Assembly (NCBI GenBank): GCA_018417955.1
Contig: JACTVC010000016.1
Span: forward strand, 620,001 to 684,000
Direction: 5' to 3'
Origin: Laccaria trichodermophora
Taxonomy: Eukaryota; Basidiomycota; Agaricomycetes; Agaricales; Hydnangiaceae
Length of the DNA: 64,000 nt
How positions within the stretch are numbered: position 1 is the first letter of the stretch; every line of letters starts with the position of its first letter. A model generated the notes under the pieces. The model worked only from the letters and a program-made list of their open reading frames with translations. It did no database searches and had not been told where the DNA came from. Below, piece by piece: positions 43,488 to 54,456 of this stretch. The position numbers and the translations under genes were made by a program.

Positions 43488-46408
43488 ATGGCCTGAGGTA
43501 GAGGCAGAAAACCGACACAGCAGCCAGCACCTCCTCGTACAGCTGGCCGTAGAGCAGCGCCAGTCAACTTTCATGAAGATCCCGGTTCTGGAGAAGAATT
43601 CGACTTCACTCCTTTGGACGAACATTCTGCCGATGAAGATGTACAACGACCAATCTCTCCCGCGAGTGTCGAGCCTGTAGCTGGCTCTGCTGCCTCCACC
43701 AGACCTGTCACGCCTTCTGAGCGAGCCTCAGAACCCTCACGGAGCCGAACAGCCCCAGATATTGATTTTTTCTTTGAACGCGGATCCAAGGCGCCTCTGG
43801 TAAGCAGAACTCTATGTAAGCTATGCAGGTACGTGGTCCTCCATAATTTTATACATTGTACTGACAAGGATTGTTATGTAGGGCGAATGGGATAGACTTG
43901 CGCCAGGGTGCAGGCAGCTTCTCGGCGAGCACCTCAAATGGTCCATTGCGCAACCACCTCCTAAGCCGCCACAAGGATCCATATCTCCAGAAGTGTTGTG
44001 AAATGAAATGGAAAGTCCCTGCACTTGCGAGCGAAACTGGAACAGCCCCTGCGCCCCCTGAACATGGAACACACCGTCGCCATTTTCCCAGGAGGCATTG
44101 ATACAGCATCTTCTGAACTTCATCGTTGCAGATGATCAGGTTGGTCAAGCACTTTCAATGTTTGGTATTAGTTTAATCTTCTTCATAGTCTATAAATGTT
44201 GTTGAATGCCCAGAATTTCGACAGCTCCTCTTGCTTTTACGTGAGGACCTTGAGGACAAAGACATTCCCCGCCGAACGAAGATGCGCGAATCCATTATCA
44301 AGGCATGGCATGCGTATTTCAAGGTCCTAAAACAGGAATTAGCGGTATGTTGTTTCAATTGACCGCTTTGTTTCCTTGTATTCACTGTTCACTCTAGGAT
44401 GCGCCAGGACAAATTTCCTACATGGCGGATATTTGGTCAACAAAAGCTTGGTACCCATACCTGGCCATTACCGCACATTGGATACATAGAGACAAGTCTA
44501 CCAAGGGTCTTCAGCTGCGTTCTACACTCATCGCATTTCACCGTCTTCGAGGAAGCCACAACGGGAAGAGGCTAGCAAGGATTGTCCTCCATCTCTTGGA
44601 CCGAGTTGGGATCACGGTCAAGGCACGTCTAAGTTTCATTTTCCTTTTCTACTTTATGCTTACATGCACAGGGAGGCCATTGGACTCTCGATAACTGCTC
44701 GCTCAATGATGCTTTCCTCAGAGAACTTGAGTTACTTCTACGCCCTCGCGACGTTGAATTTAATCACAAGGAGAATCATATAAGATGCTTCCCACACGTT
44801 ACCAACATATGTTCGAATCACGTCATTGATGCATTTACTGATATCACCCTGGTAGATGATACAGGGGGATTCATCGCATCCGCATCAGGCCCTCCAAGTG
44901 ATCCCGATAATCAGAGCTACGAAGAAGCGGTTGCTTGCGACCCAATTGCATTGTGCCGAAGTACTGTACAAGCAGTACGTGCCTCAGGTCAACGACGTGA
45001 CCACCTGGCAGACGTAATAGAGGATGGAAACAAGAAAGGGTGGTTCAAGTCAACCTTGGATCCGACCGAGACTATACAGGTCAAGAAGGCACAACTTATA
45101 CGTGACATGAAGGTTCGGTGGGACTCGCTTTATTTCATGATCAATCGGTTTCGTAATCTATGCCCGGTATGTTTAAACTTCATCATTCTATCAGTGTATA
45201 CTTATAAAAATAGGCTGTCGAGTACTTTCTTTCTTTGCCCATCAATAGAGAGCTTGCGAAACTTAGACTTACTGATATGGAATGGACTGTACTCCAGGAT
45301 TTTGAGATCGTACTGGGTGTATGTCTCTAATATTGATACCTGTTTGAGGCTAAATCTTTTTCTTAGGTACCTCATCAAGTGCAGAAAATTATGTTGAAAG
45401 AGCGCACTCCCATTTTATCAGGCGCAATTCCTGCATTCGAAATGTTCATGACGGCATGGGAGCAACTTGGGACAGCACACCCCCGCTTGGCCCGATGGAC
45501 AGATATCGGTATTGACTGGGCGACAACTTACTACAAGAAAATGGATGATTCGCCTGCCTACGTTATTGCGATGTGTGAGTTAAGGTTCAAATTCATAGAT
45601 CATTCAATAACTTGACATCATCAGTTCTCAATCCCTCAATACGATTGTCATGGATTCGACGACACTGGGAGCCTAATTACGTTGCCAGGGCCACCGTAAT
45701 TATAAAAAATACCGTAAGTGTCTCAGTTTGTTACGGTGACAGTAACCTAATATACTTGTTGCAGATGCGAAAATACCATGACCGTCTTCATGGACAAGTT
45801 CAACAACCTACACCTGGTAGAGCAGCCTCGCAGCAACAGAGGCGAAGCTGGCATGATTTAACTGGACAATACAGGCTCGAAGATATGATGGACGTTACAG
45901 GTGCTTCTTCGCAGCAGGTCCAAGGCGTTGAAGAACAGTTTGAGTTGTACGAAAACGGGCCGCTCTCACCGCATGGCACAGATATTGTAGGGTTTTGGGC
46001 GGTAAGTATAGTCTCACTATTTTCTAATTTGCCCCACTGATTTTTTTGTAGATAAGCGATAAAACTCATTCAATATTGTACGCGATGGCATTAGATTATT
46101 TGCCCATTCAAGCATCCTCGGTTCCTTCCGAGTGCGTTTTTTCATCCAGTGCTGAAACTGATACAAAGCGGTGAAATCGAATCCACCCTGTTCTAATGGA
46201 GGCGCTTCAAATGTTAAAGTTTTCGCTCAAGCAGCAACAGCTAAACTTTACGGAGGGATGGGCTGTCACAGAAGACGAACTCGAGTACTACGCAGATGAC
46301 AACGAAGATTCAGTGGATTTGTTAGGGAAGCTAACTTCAGAAATTACGGAGGATGGTATAGATATTGATGAGGTAATTCACGTTATTGGACAGGATGACG
46401 AGGATTGA
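43488..46408 (+). pseudogene. Inactive BED/hAT transposase gene
   Basis: A multi-exon plus-strand gene with all hAT landmarks. A BED-type zinc finger (CKLCR ... GPLRNHLLSRHKD) spans an intron at 43829. The first catalytic region has YMADIWSTKAWYPYLAI and the next has HWTLDNCSLNDAF. A late region has DMKVRWDSLYFMINR, and the C-terminal dimerisation region has PIQASSVPSECVFSSSAETD with RIHPVLMEALQMLKFSLK. Three lesions kill it: TGA as codon 3 (43494-43496), a one-base frameshift near 44080 (after THRR, before FSQEALIQHLL), and TGA at 46172-46174 where Arg is expected (KR-TGA-NR). Both TGA codons fit CGA-to-TGA changes. The matching right terminus lies at 46649. Confidence 0.85.
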
Positions 46409-46479
46409 TAGCTTGTTCAATATATTACTTACATTTGTCTCAAATTCTATTACAAATTTAACCTCATTCTACTTAACGC

Positions 46480-46649
46480 GCGAGTCATCAATTGCGGCAA
46501 CCATTTACCGGCTATAACCGGTTCAAAGCCACCGACTAAGCCAAGCCGAACCGGACTTGATCAGCTTTCGAGTGATCCACAAACCAGAACTGGCAAAAGC
46601 CACCGGTTCAGCGAGCCGGCTTGCGGCTAGCCGAGCCGCGGCAACACTA
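46480..46649. mobile_element. Right terminus of the hAT transposase element
   Basis: Downstream of the transposase, CCGGTT/AACCGG-type subterminal motifs lead to GAGCCGCGGCAACACTA, the inverse of a TAGTGTTGCCGCGG hAT end. The expected left terminus with a GCAATAAG duplication was not found upstream of the gene, so the left side appears deleted or rearranged. Confidence 0.65.
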
Positions 46650-47883
46650 GCAATAAGGTCAAGAATATACATTGCCATCAATATAGGCATAAAACATACA
46701 CAAAGAGTCTCTAAATATATCTAAGGTATCTTATCCCCAGGTAACTACAAGTTCATTGGTGGTGATTTGGACATCAACCTTTCTCAAAAGCTTCGTTGAT
46801 TTCAAATGAGAGCAGCCACAGATATCTTCACCAAAAACCTTGATCCTAAACTGTGACCCCTTATGTGGGCCGTCAAACGCGGTAACGACTTGGGCTTTGC
46901 ACTCTGGCCTTTCAGGTATCAAGTATGGAAACAGCACTTCCACCACTGTGAAACCAAGTTGGACCTTAACCACATCTCCGACCACTCCCTTGAACTCCCC
47001 GCACATATTTTCGTACTTGCCATCATGGAAATTAGAGCGGGTGTTGATGAGACGAAGGCTCAGTCTCATGGTGGCAACGCGGTTATCTCTAAGCCAATAC
47101 GGAGGGGCTGCCATAATTGCGTCAGTATATATATTGACTCTGAATCAAAAATATAATTACCATAATTGCCATGGAGAGGGGTATCTGAGCTTGGGTTCCA
47201 AGCTGGGCTCGTTGGGATATCTTGTGTGTTAGGAAGCAGAGTAGATGGCCCCGCAATGGTCGGAGTCTGCACGAGGGCAGCAGGATATGCGGCTGAGGGT
47301 TGTGGATCTGGCAAGGGCAGACCAGGGAAGAAAAAGCTTGCTAAAGTACTGGGTGGAGGCGCTGGTTCAAGTGGGTAAGTGAAATCGGTCAGAAGCTCTT
47401 GAGGCCTTGGGGGCTGAAGCCTTTCGTCAGCACTGGAAGCTAATTAGCATCGATTTCAGAAAGAAAAAAAGCAAAAGGGCTTGCATGATGTGTAGTGCAG
47501 AGATGTCCAAAATTTGTGGGTGTTGGAGGAGCACCTCGAGTTCGACCAAAAGCCTTTTCTCACCAACTGTGCTTTTTATTCTGCCTCAGTAAGTTCTAAA
47601 ATTGCCTTGGGTTACCATTACATGTTTTCCTACAAGATGACTGTTCAAGTCCCCCTTCATGACTTGCTTTTGTGCAGCTGTCAAGGACTCTGGGGATTCC
47701 ATTGCGAAGACAAAGGGGGAGCTGAAGAACTCAACATTCCTGGGGATACCTCTACCTAAAAGATGACGAAATGTCAGAGTATGTATTGTAAACATGAAAC
47801 ATTTACCTCTGTTCCAGTCCTGTCATTGAAGACACACACATAGTCATCGTCTTGATTTACTACCCAGCCCGTAACACCTTGGT

Positions 47884-48715
47884 TGTCACGAACCATCCCA
47901 CACCCATGCCCTACACCGAGACATTCCTGAGACGAACCCTTCACCATGATGCCTTGTTTCTCCATCCCAACCCTTATTGTCTTATTACCTTGTGATTCCA
48001 TGCTCCCTTGTCTCCTCCCATCCTTATTGTACTTATTGTTCTTCCTTGGTTGCCTTGGTATCCTTCCCTTAGGTATTTAGGTAGCTCGTCATGTACTCAC
48101 TACCTCATCCTTGATATTACAAATGCACCTCTGAACTGTTTCTCTGTTCCTCGTCTCTCGTCTCTATCTCCTGGTTGAGCCCTGCTCTCAGTTATAGGCC
48201 TGTGTGGTTGAGCCTCTAGCTCCCAGCTCTGGTTGAGCCTTGCTCCTGTCTTGTTACTAACCTGGCAATGCCTTGGAGTCCGATTCAGTTTGTGATCTCA
48301 CTCGCATTTGATCCCTTCGTCTCCCCACCTCTCGCATTCTCTATATCTGATTCCTTCTCCCTTCTACCTTTCCAATGACCCCTCATACGCCTCATTCTGC
48401 CCAGAACTCATCCTGCTACACACATATCTCTTTTCATCAACCCAACCAACTCTGACACCATAGTCAACTCCAGCGTTGTACCTCCTCCGACACCATAGTC
48501 AACTCCAGCATTGTACCTCCTCCAACACCATAGTCAACTCCAGCGTTGTACCTCCTCCAACACTATAGTCAACTCCAGTGCCATACCTCCTCCAGCATTG
48601 TTCCCAACTCCGAGTTCCTTGTCTGTCTGTGAGTTACCTTCGCTGCAACCCACTTCTGCACCTTCGCCTAACCTTCAGGTGCATGAGAGCTTCCCTCTCA
48701 GGATGGATGCTCACA
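47884..48715. mobile_element. Solo LTR (832 bp) inside the Spt5-like gene
   Basis: It begins TGTCACGAACC and ends GATGCTCACA, with exact TTGGT duplications on both sides (47879-47883, 48716-48720). Removing it and one duplication rejoins the KOW coding sequence (GDHQ with GVTGWVV). No internal retroelement sequence is present. Confidence 0.82.
48440..48605. repeat. 35-bp tandem repeat within the solo LTR
   Basis: ACACCATAGTCAACTCCAGC followed by GTTGTACCTCCTC is repeated four times with small changes (near 48455, 48490, 48525 and 48560). Confidence 0.7.
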
Positions 48716-50156
48716 TTGGTGGTCTCCCGAAAGAATGCGCACTTCATCCCCTACTTTAAGATGTTTTCGAAGCAACGAAAAGGGTACGGTAATTGTCACA
48801 TCCTGCATTGTCAAAAACACAACAGCCTCATTGTCTGTAATGTCAACAATCGTTCCGAAACCCACCCTCGAATCTCTGTCAGTAATTTTCACTCCATCGC
48901 CTATCTGAAGAATCCTGGCTGACATTCTCACCATTGTGTGCTGTCGGACATTGAGAGGGATGTCTGAGCAAGCACTGAACAGTTCAAATTCTTTCAGTGA
49001 TGGTACCATGTCTTCTGCGGTATACCAATCAGTGTCGAGGTCCAGGAAGTACACATATCCATCGGCATCATAAAGAACTCCTCAGAATAATGATAAGTTG
49101 TTTCGCATCTGGAATGCCCATCAAAACCGTTGCTTGGCCAGTGTTGGATTGAATAGGGCCTGTGGAGGTCACCCTGGTGCTGAAGCTCTTCGGTTTAGCT
49201 CACGTTTGGGTTTGTAAAATGTTGTGAAGTCATCATCCACCTCATCATTTTGGTCCTCAATTGCGATAAGCCAGCTTCCTTTGGCTTTGGTGGATGGTGG
49301 GTTGTAGATAACACATGGTACAACGAGGACGTTGATGAGCAACAAGGAATGGACACCCTGAATGAAGGAGAGATCTCCTTTATAGATCCTGTGGTTCAAC
49401 CTCACCCATGAATGGGGCTTTGGTTGGAAGGTGTCGGGAAGAGTAAAGATGGAGGGGTTGGGATCTGGGATATCAAAAGTCTTGGAGACGGTCATGTTTG
49501 ATAAGCCTTCACAGATTTTACAAATCATTTCCTCTGAACCACGTTCGAAAAACACTCGGCCGGGTAGTGCTTTCCAGCCAAAGACCAATGGGGGTCGTAA
49601 GTGTGCAGGAAACCTCTGGTCCATGAGGTGCCAATGGATCCGAAAGACTATCTGCTCCTCAAAACCAGGCTAAGTAGAAAGTTATTACACAATTAATCCC
49701 CAAAGATTGGATTACTTTCACCTTGACAAGCACTGCCCATAAAGACACCTTTCCAATATCTTGGGCGTTTTCTTCTGCAATATGTTGATGAGATGTGACG
49801 TGCTTGAGAAAGCTTTCCCAAAAAGCGTTGTCATCAGACAGCATCAATGCTTCGCAGAGAAGGTTTTGGTGTGCATCTCCCGAAATTGACTTGTCAATGT
49901 CTTCATCATCGTTGATAAGATTGTCTTTGGAAGAATTAGCAGTGTAAACTACAAATACAATCTATAATACACACCTTCATCGCCGTCATTCCGATCATCA
50001 GTTTCAGCCTCTGATACTTCAGCTTGGAGATCTAAGAATCAAAGGACTTCTGGTGACTATAGCGTGATTAGCTTGGTACGAAATCTCACAAAAATGAAAA
50101 GAACTTGCCTCGAGTTTTCTATATTTCATTGGTCTCTCATTGTGTTTTGATGCCAT

Positions 50157-50590
50157 GTTTTCAGACCTATTTACTAGCTATGCACAAACATTTCTATCCA
50201 TTAGTCCTTACAATCTACAGAATGGTGCACGGAAGGAGAAAAGAAGCCTGACGATGGTTTGTGGGCTGTTTAGCATGGTTGACTTTAGGGCCAGTCCACA
50301 TGCATCACATCAGCATAGTCTCAGGTAACCCCAGAGCACTTTGATACACTGTCGAAATGAGGATGTTCCGTATTTCGAGAGTCCGAACTGCCGCCGATCC
50401 ACCTGTGCATCATCACATGCACATAACGTGGTGTATTTCAGAAAAGAAATGGGGCCAAGCATGACGAGTACAGGGTAGCTAGCTGCGAGGGTGGCTATTA
50501 TGAGTTCAAATTCATAATATCTACAGTATGCCTGTCTTATGCACAACTAGGACCATAGTATTTACATGAGCCAGTCCACCTAACACACTG
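50157..50590. other. Upstream flank of the Spt5-like gene
   Basis: Part of it resembles the region upstream of the first Spt5-like copy (41760-41960: GGCTTTAGGGCCAGT, CATCACGTG versus GACTTTAGGGCCAGTC, GCATCACATC), so promoters were duplicated with the genes. Nothing else is recognisable. Confidence 0.4.
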
Positions 50591-50929
50591 GACAGCAAGT
50601 GTACTTTACACTCCCCCACACACTCTGGTCGGACTCCATCTGGACTCCATTCAGTCCAGGTGGAGTCTACCTCAAATAGAACCAAATGTATATTTTTTGG
50701 ATCATCAAGCTGGAGTCCAGATGGAGTCTGCATAGACTCTGTCTGGACTCTCTCAATGAATGTTGTGGAATTTTAACAAGTCAGACCTTCTCCCACCTCA
50801 AAATTCCATACAAAATTCATAGGTGAACGGATATTGTATTGATAACTGTATATATAACAATATAGAAACAAAATTGAAGTATATTTAGTAACTAAATAAG
50901 TTAATTTTAATATATTCTATGTTACAGAG

Positions 50930-51255
50930 AGGGGAAGGAGTGGGGGGAGGGAGTGGTGATCAGGGAGGGAGGGAGGAGGGAAAGGGAGAGAAGAATGGAG
51001 GGGGGAGGGAAAGGGAGAAGGGAGAGAGGGATGGAGGGGGGAGGGAAAGGGAGAAGGGAAAGAGGGAGGGGTTGAGAGGAATGGAGGGGGACAGAGGAAT
51101 GGAGGGGAAGGGAAAGGGAAAAGGGAGGGTGGAATGGAGGGAGAGTGGAAGGGAGAGAGAGGGGGGAGAGAGAGGAGTGGAGGGGGGAGAGAGGAATGGA
51201 AGGGGGAGGGAGTGGTGAGCAGTATGGGAGGGGGTGGTGAGTAATGAAGGGGGCA
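50930..51255. repeat. Purine tract of the small KDZ element
   Basis: GGGAGGGAAAGGGAGAAGGG-type units run for over 300 bp on the plus strand, leaving long open frames on both strands by chance (Gly/Glu/Arg one way, Pro/Ser/Leu the other). Confidence 0.65.
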
Positions 51256-51952
51256 AGGAGTGGTGGTCCTTGGCCCTCGTCGCGTCCTGCATGGGTGTTG
51301 TGTTGTTGTCCCAGGGTGGCCATTCGTTGTCGTTGTCACATGTCGTTGTTGTCACATGATGTGGTCGTTTTTGCGTGTCGTTGTTGTCACTGTTGTTGTC
51401 ACGTGTTGTAGTCATTGTCATTGTTGCATATCATCGTCGTTGCATGTCGTGGGTGTGGTCGTTGTGTGTCATGGGCGTGGTCGTTGCATGTCGTGGTCAT
51501 TGTTGCATGTCGTCACTGTTGCATGTCGTCGCTGTCATCGTTGTCGTTGTGTGTCATTGTTGTTGCGTGTTGTTGTTGTCGCCGCATGTCGTCATCGTCA
51601 CATGTCATCGTTGTCATCCTTGTGTGTTGTCGTCCTTGCATGTCGTTGACACATCATCATGTTGTGGGTGGTGGTGGGTCGCCGTTGCCATCCTGTCGTC
51701 GGCCTTGGTGGTGGTGGTGGGCCATTGTTGGCATTGGTGGGGTGTGTTGTTGTTGTGTGGGGTTGCCATTGTCGTGAGGTCGGTTTGTGCGAGGTGGGGT
51801 GGTTGGGTGTGTTGAACGAGGTTGGAGGTGGGAAGGTGGTGGTGGGAAGACAAAAGATGACGACGTGGCAACAAAGCCAATGTGTTTGGCCTGCTTTCGG
51901 AACGTGCCGGGAGCGAGGGTATATGATGTGTAAAGATCATTCAGATAATAAA

Positions 51953-52028
51953 GCCTTTGTGGTGTAGTGGTTTATTGCGGCAGTAAAAGCTGCCCAAGTG
52001 ATTGAGTGTTCAATTCCTGGTCATGGCA
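51953..52028 (+). ncRNA. tRNA-like sequence inside the small KDZ element
   Basis: GCCTTTGTGGTGTAGTGG opens like a tRNA, with A box TGGTGTAGTGG (51960-51970) and B box-like TGTTCAATTCC (52007-52017), spacing about 36 bp, total about 76 bp. The T-arm and acceptor stems do not pair properly, so it is a tRNA-derived relic or SINE head, not a working tRNA. A T-rich stretch (52030-52042) follows. Confidence 0.5.
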
Positions 52029-52324
52029 TTCTTTTTTCTTTGTCTAATAATAACAATAATAAATAAACAGAAATTGTAAACTCCTGCTGGACTCCATCTG
52101 GAGTCTGGCTGGTTGACTGTGTTATGAGGTGGAGTCCATGCATCCAGATGGTGGACCTGGAGTCCAGCTGGATTCTAGACTAACATTTGGCTGGGTTGCC
52201 ACCAAAGAAAAAATTAGAAAAAATACTGGATGAACAGCAGTAATCCATCTGGAGTCTGCCAGAGTCCATCTGGAGTCCAACTGGAATATGTGGGGGAGTG
52301 TAAAGTCCTCGACAGCAACAAAAT

Positions 52325-52895
52325 AGAAAGACGGGGAGCCCATTCATTGAGGGAGAGATGATGCAGTTCGTCGAAGGGGAGTGTGCTCATTGAGGGAGGG
52401 AGGAGGCTGTTCGTTGAGGGAGGGAGGAGGCCATTTGTCGAAGGAGAGGGTTCACCAAGGGGGGAGGCCGCTTGTCAAGAAAGAGGGCCGTTTGTCAAGG
52501 TAGGAGGCCATTCGTCAAGAAATGAGAACTTTTGCCATTTGTTGACAGCAGGGGGCCATTTTTTGAGGGAGGGAGAGGGCTGTTCATTGAGTTCGTCGAA
52601 AGGGGGCTGTTCACCATTTGTTGAGGAAGAGAGGGGATCGTTGGTTAAAAGATGAGGCTGTTTGGCATTTGTCGGGGGGGGAAGGGGGGCTGTTATCGAA
52701 AGGGGAGGCTGTTTGCCCATTCACCTTTTGTCGAGGGTGCTGTTCGTCAGGGGTGGCCATTCGCCATTTGTCAAGGGAGGAGGGGGGGGCATTCTTTGAG
52801 GGAGGAGGCCGTTCGCCGCTTGTCGAGGGAGGAAGCGAGGGAGGGAGAGGGAGGCCATTTATCGATGGGAGAAGACTGTTTGTCAATGGGAGGAG
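52325..52895. repeat. GGGAGGAGGC minisatellite next to the KDZ element
   Basis: Units of the type GTTCGTTGAGGGAGGGAGG and CCATTTGTCGAGG repeat irregularly. This is the same family as 26100-26590. It starts immediately after the target duplication of the small KDZ element. Confidence 0.6.
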
Positions 52896-53221
52896 GCCGT
52901 GCAGTTCGGACTCTCAGAATATGGAACCTTCTGGTCGAAACGGTGAGTGGTGCCTACCACTTTTATGATAAACCCAAGGCAGTTGCCTGCACAGTCATTT
53001 AAATCCTGCCAAGTGAAATTATGATATGAGAAGCCACTAGTGGTATACAATCTTATGATAAAAACCAGACACATGCCTGGAAGGCGATGTGTATAATGCC
53101 TAGAGGTTCAATGAGACAACTCATTATTTTGCCTAGTATTTTCATTCATTAAGTTCCCTGTCTATTTCATTTTGTTTTTTCATTAAATGGCCTAGGTGAT
53201 CTCATTAATACTGTATTGCGA
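52896..53221. other. AT-rich spacer
   Basis: No gene. Contains a few TTTTATGATAAA..CCA-type words near 52960 and 53055 that are repeated once; otherwise nothing recognisable. Confidence 0.4.
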
Positions 53222-53710
53222 TTTCCTGCAATATTTCATTCATTATCTCTGGATATCTCATTTTGCTTTTCATATGAAAGCCTGGTGCTTTCAATATATA
53301 TTTCATTCTCAACCCCAGGATATTTCATTGCGATTTTCATATAGATACCTGGCGCTTTCAATATATATTTCATTCTCAACCCCAGGATATTTCATTGCGA
53401 TTTTCATATGAAAGCCTGGCACTTTCAATATATATTTCATTCATTATCTCTGGATATCTCATTGCGATTTTCATATAGATACCTGGTGCTTTCAATATAT
53501 ATTTCATTCTCAACCCCAGGATATTTCATTGGAATTTTCATATAGATACCTGGCGCTTTCATTGGATATTTCATTGTTAGCCCCAGGATATTTCATTGTG
53601 CTTTTCATCTGAATGCCTGGTGCTTTCAATGGATATTTCATTCTTGTTCCTAGGAGATTTCATTGCACTTTTCATATGTGTACCTGGTGCTTTCAATGAA
53701 TATTTCATTT
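53222..53710. repeat. 67-bp minisatellite, about seven copies
   Basis: The word CTTTCAAT (or CTTTCATT) recurs at 53288, 53355, 53422, 53489, 53556, 53623 and 53690, exactly 67 bp apart. The unit contains ATATTTCATT, TTTTCATAT and CCTGG. Copies differ by a few bases but keep the length, so there have been no indels since expansion. Confidence 0.88.
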
Positions 53711-53734
53711 TTAGCAGAAAAATTGAATATATAT

Positions 53735-54455
53735 ATAAATGGTGTACAGAACATCAGGCACTGCCTTCAGGGTCCATCCTTAAAGGGAAATATCACCTGA
53801 TTTGACCAAAAACTGAAAAAAACCAAGAGGAGAATGGTTTTACCTATCAGGGTCCATGGAATGGGTTGTTGGGTTGTTGGTCACATGACCAATTACCAAA
53901 AATGGTCAAAAAAACAAAAGTTGTAGCCCTACACTGTAGCTTCCTGAATCTGTTTAAATTATGTTCTGAAGTGCTCCCATTGTGGAGATATGAGGTAAAG
54001 GAATCCCAAAAGTGTTGTGTTTTTTTTTTTTGTTTTTTGCATTTTTCTCTATGAAAACAAAACCAAACAATATGATTTTAGTATATTTAGAAATCTAAAA
54101 GAAAGAGCTACAATTATTGTATCGTGGGAAAAATGACCAAAAAAGGAAGGTGCATGCCCTAGAAAAGGAATTGTCAGATATAGACTACCAAGTTTACTGA
54201 TAGACTACAAAAAAGTCAGACTCAGACCACAAAGTTTACTGATAGACTACAAAAGACTACAAAAGTCAGACATAGACTACAAATTTTACTGATAGACTAC
54301 AAAAGACTACAAAAGTTGGACTTAGACTACAAAATTAGGGTTAGGGCTAACAGGTTATCCAAAGTCAACCTAGCCCATCCATCCCATACATTGATGGGGA
54401 AATGGCTGGGGAATATACAGATACATTGCAGGGACCCTATTCCATGTCTAGTTTG
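53735..54455 (+). repeat. Direct copy of the palindrome arm segment
   Basis: From GTACAGAACATCAGGCACTG onward, this block aligns with 57045-57620 in the same orientation and with 58796-59371 in inverse orientation (shared words GCCTTCAGGGTCCATCC, GGTCACATGACCAATTACC, ATTATTGTATCGTGGG). It differs by scattered substitutions and indels. It then carries ACTACAAAAGTTTGTAGT-type units and an isolated TTAGGGTTAGGG. Confidence 0.75.
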
Positions 54456-54456
54456 A

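Larger units (their letters stand above)
46731..50156 (-). pseudogene. Spt5-like gene, long copy, split by a solo LTR
   Basis: The 5' exons (50156-50109, 50056-49975, 49924-49722, from 49669) parallel those of the copy at 41743, including the GC-donor first intron. Domains in order: acidic N-terminus, NGN-like MDQRFPAHLRPPLVFGWKAL, KOW WVRLNHRIYKGDLSFI, a second KOW-like block (GDGVKITDRDSRVGFGTIVD, VGDEVRILSGDHQ, then GVTGWVVNQDDDYVC), and a C-terminal block (GDVVKVQLGFTVVEV, VTAFDGPHKGSQFRIKVFG) ending at 46731. Exon 2 has an in-frame TGA at 50041-50039 where the sister copy has CAA. An 832-bp solo LTR separates DHQ from GVTGWVV. The gene is therefore not functional, although most domains are still readable. 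Confidence 0.72.
50599..52310. mobile_element. Non-autonomous KDZ-family element (1,712 bp)
   Basis: The left end GTGTACTTTACACTCCCCCA and the inverse of the right end GAGGACTTTACACTCCCCCA match at all but 2 of 20 positions. Flanks are exact copies of GACAGCAA (50591-50598, 52311-52318). Inside the ends lie GGAGTCCA/TGGACTCC repeats, then an AT-rich piece, a purine tract (50930-51255) and a GTTGTTGTC/GCATGTCGT array. This is the same order as the left end of the 13.6-kb KDZ element, whose ends also begin G.GG.CTTTA-like. It has no transposase and carries a tRNA-like sequence near its right end. Confidence 0.75.

Noticed and set aside
50917..51420. Pro/Ser-rich and Gly/Glu-rich proteins on the two strands
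   Set aside because: Artefacts of a purine tract and trinucleotide-like arrays within a non-autonomous transposon.
51953..52028. A functional tRNA gene
   Set aside because: Promoter boxes are present but the acceptor and T stems do not pair, so I call it only tRNA-like.
54340..54360. TTAGGGTTAGGG, telomere-like
   Set aside because: Only two units, also seen mirrored at about 57605 and 58797 inside the palindromic family; not a telomere or interstitial array.
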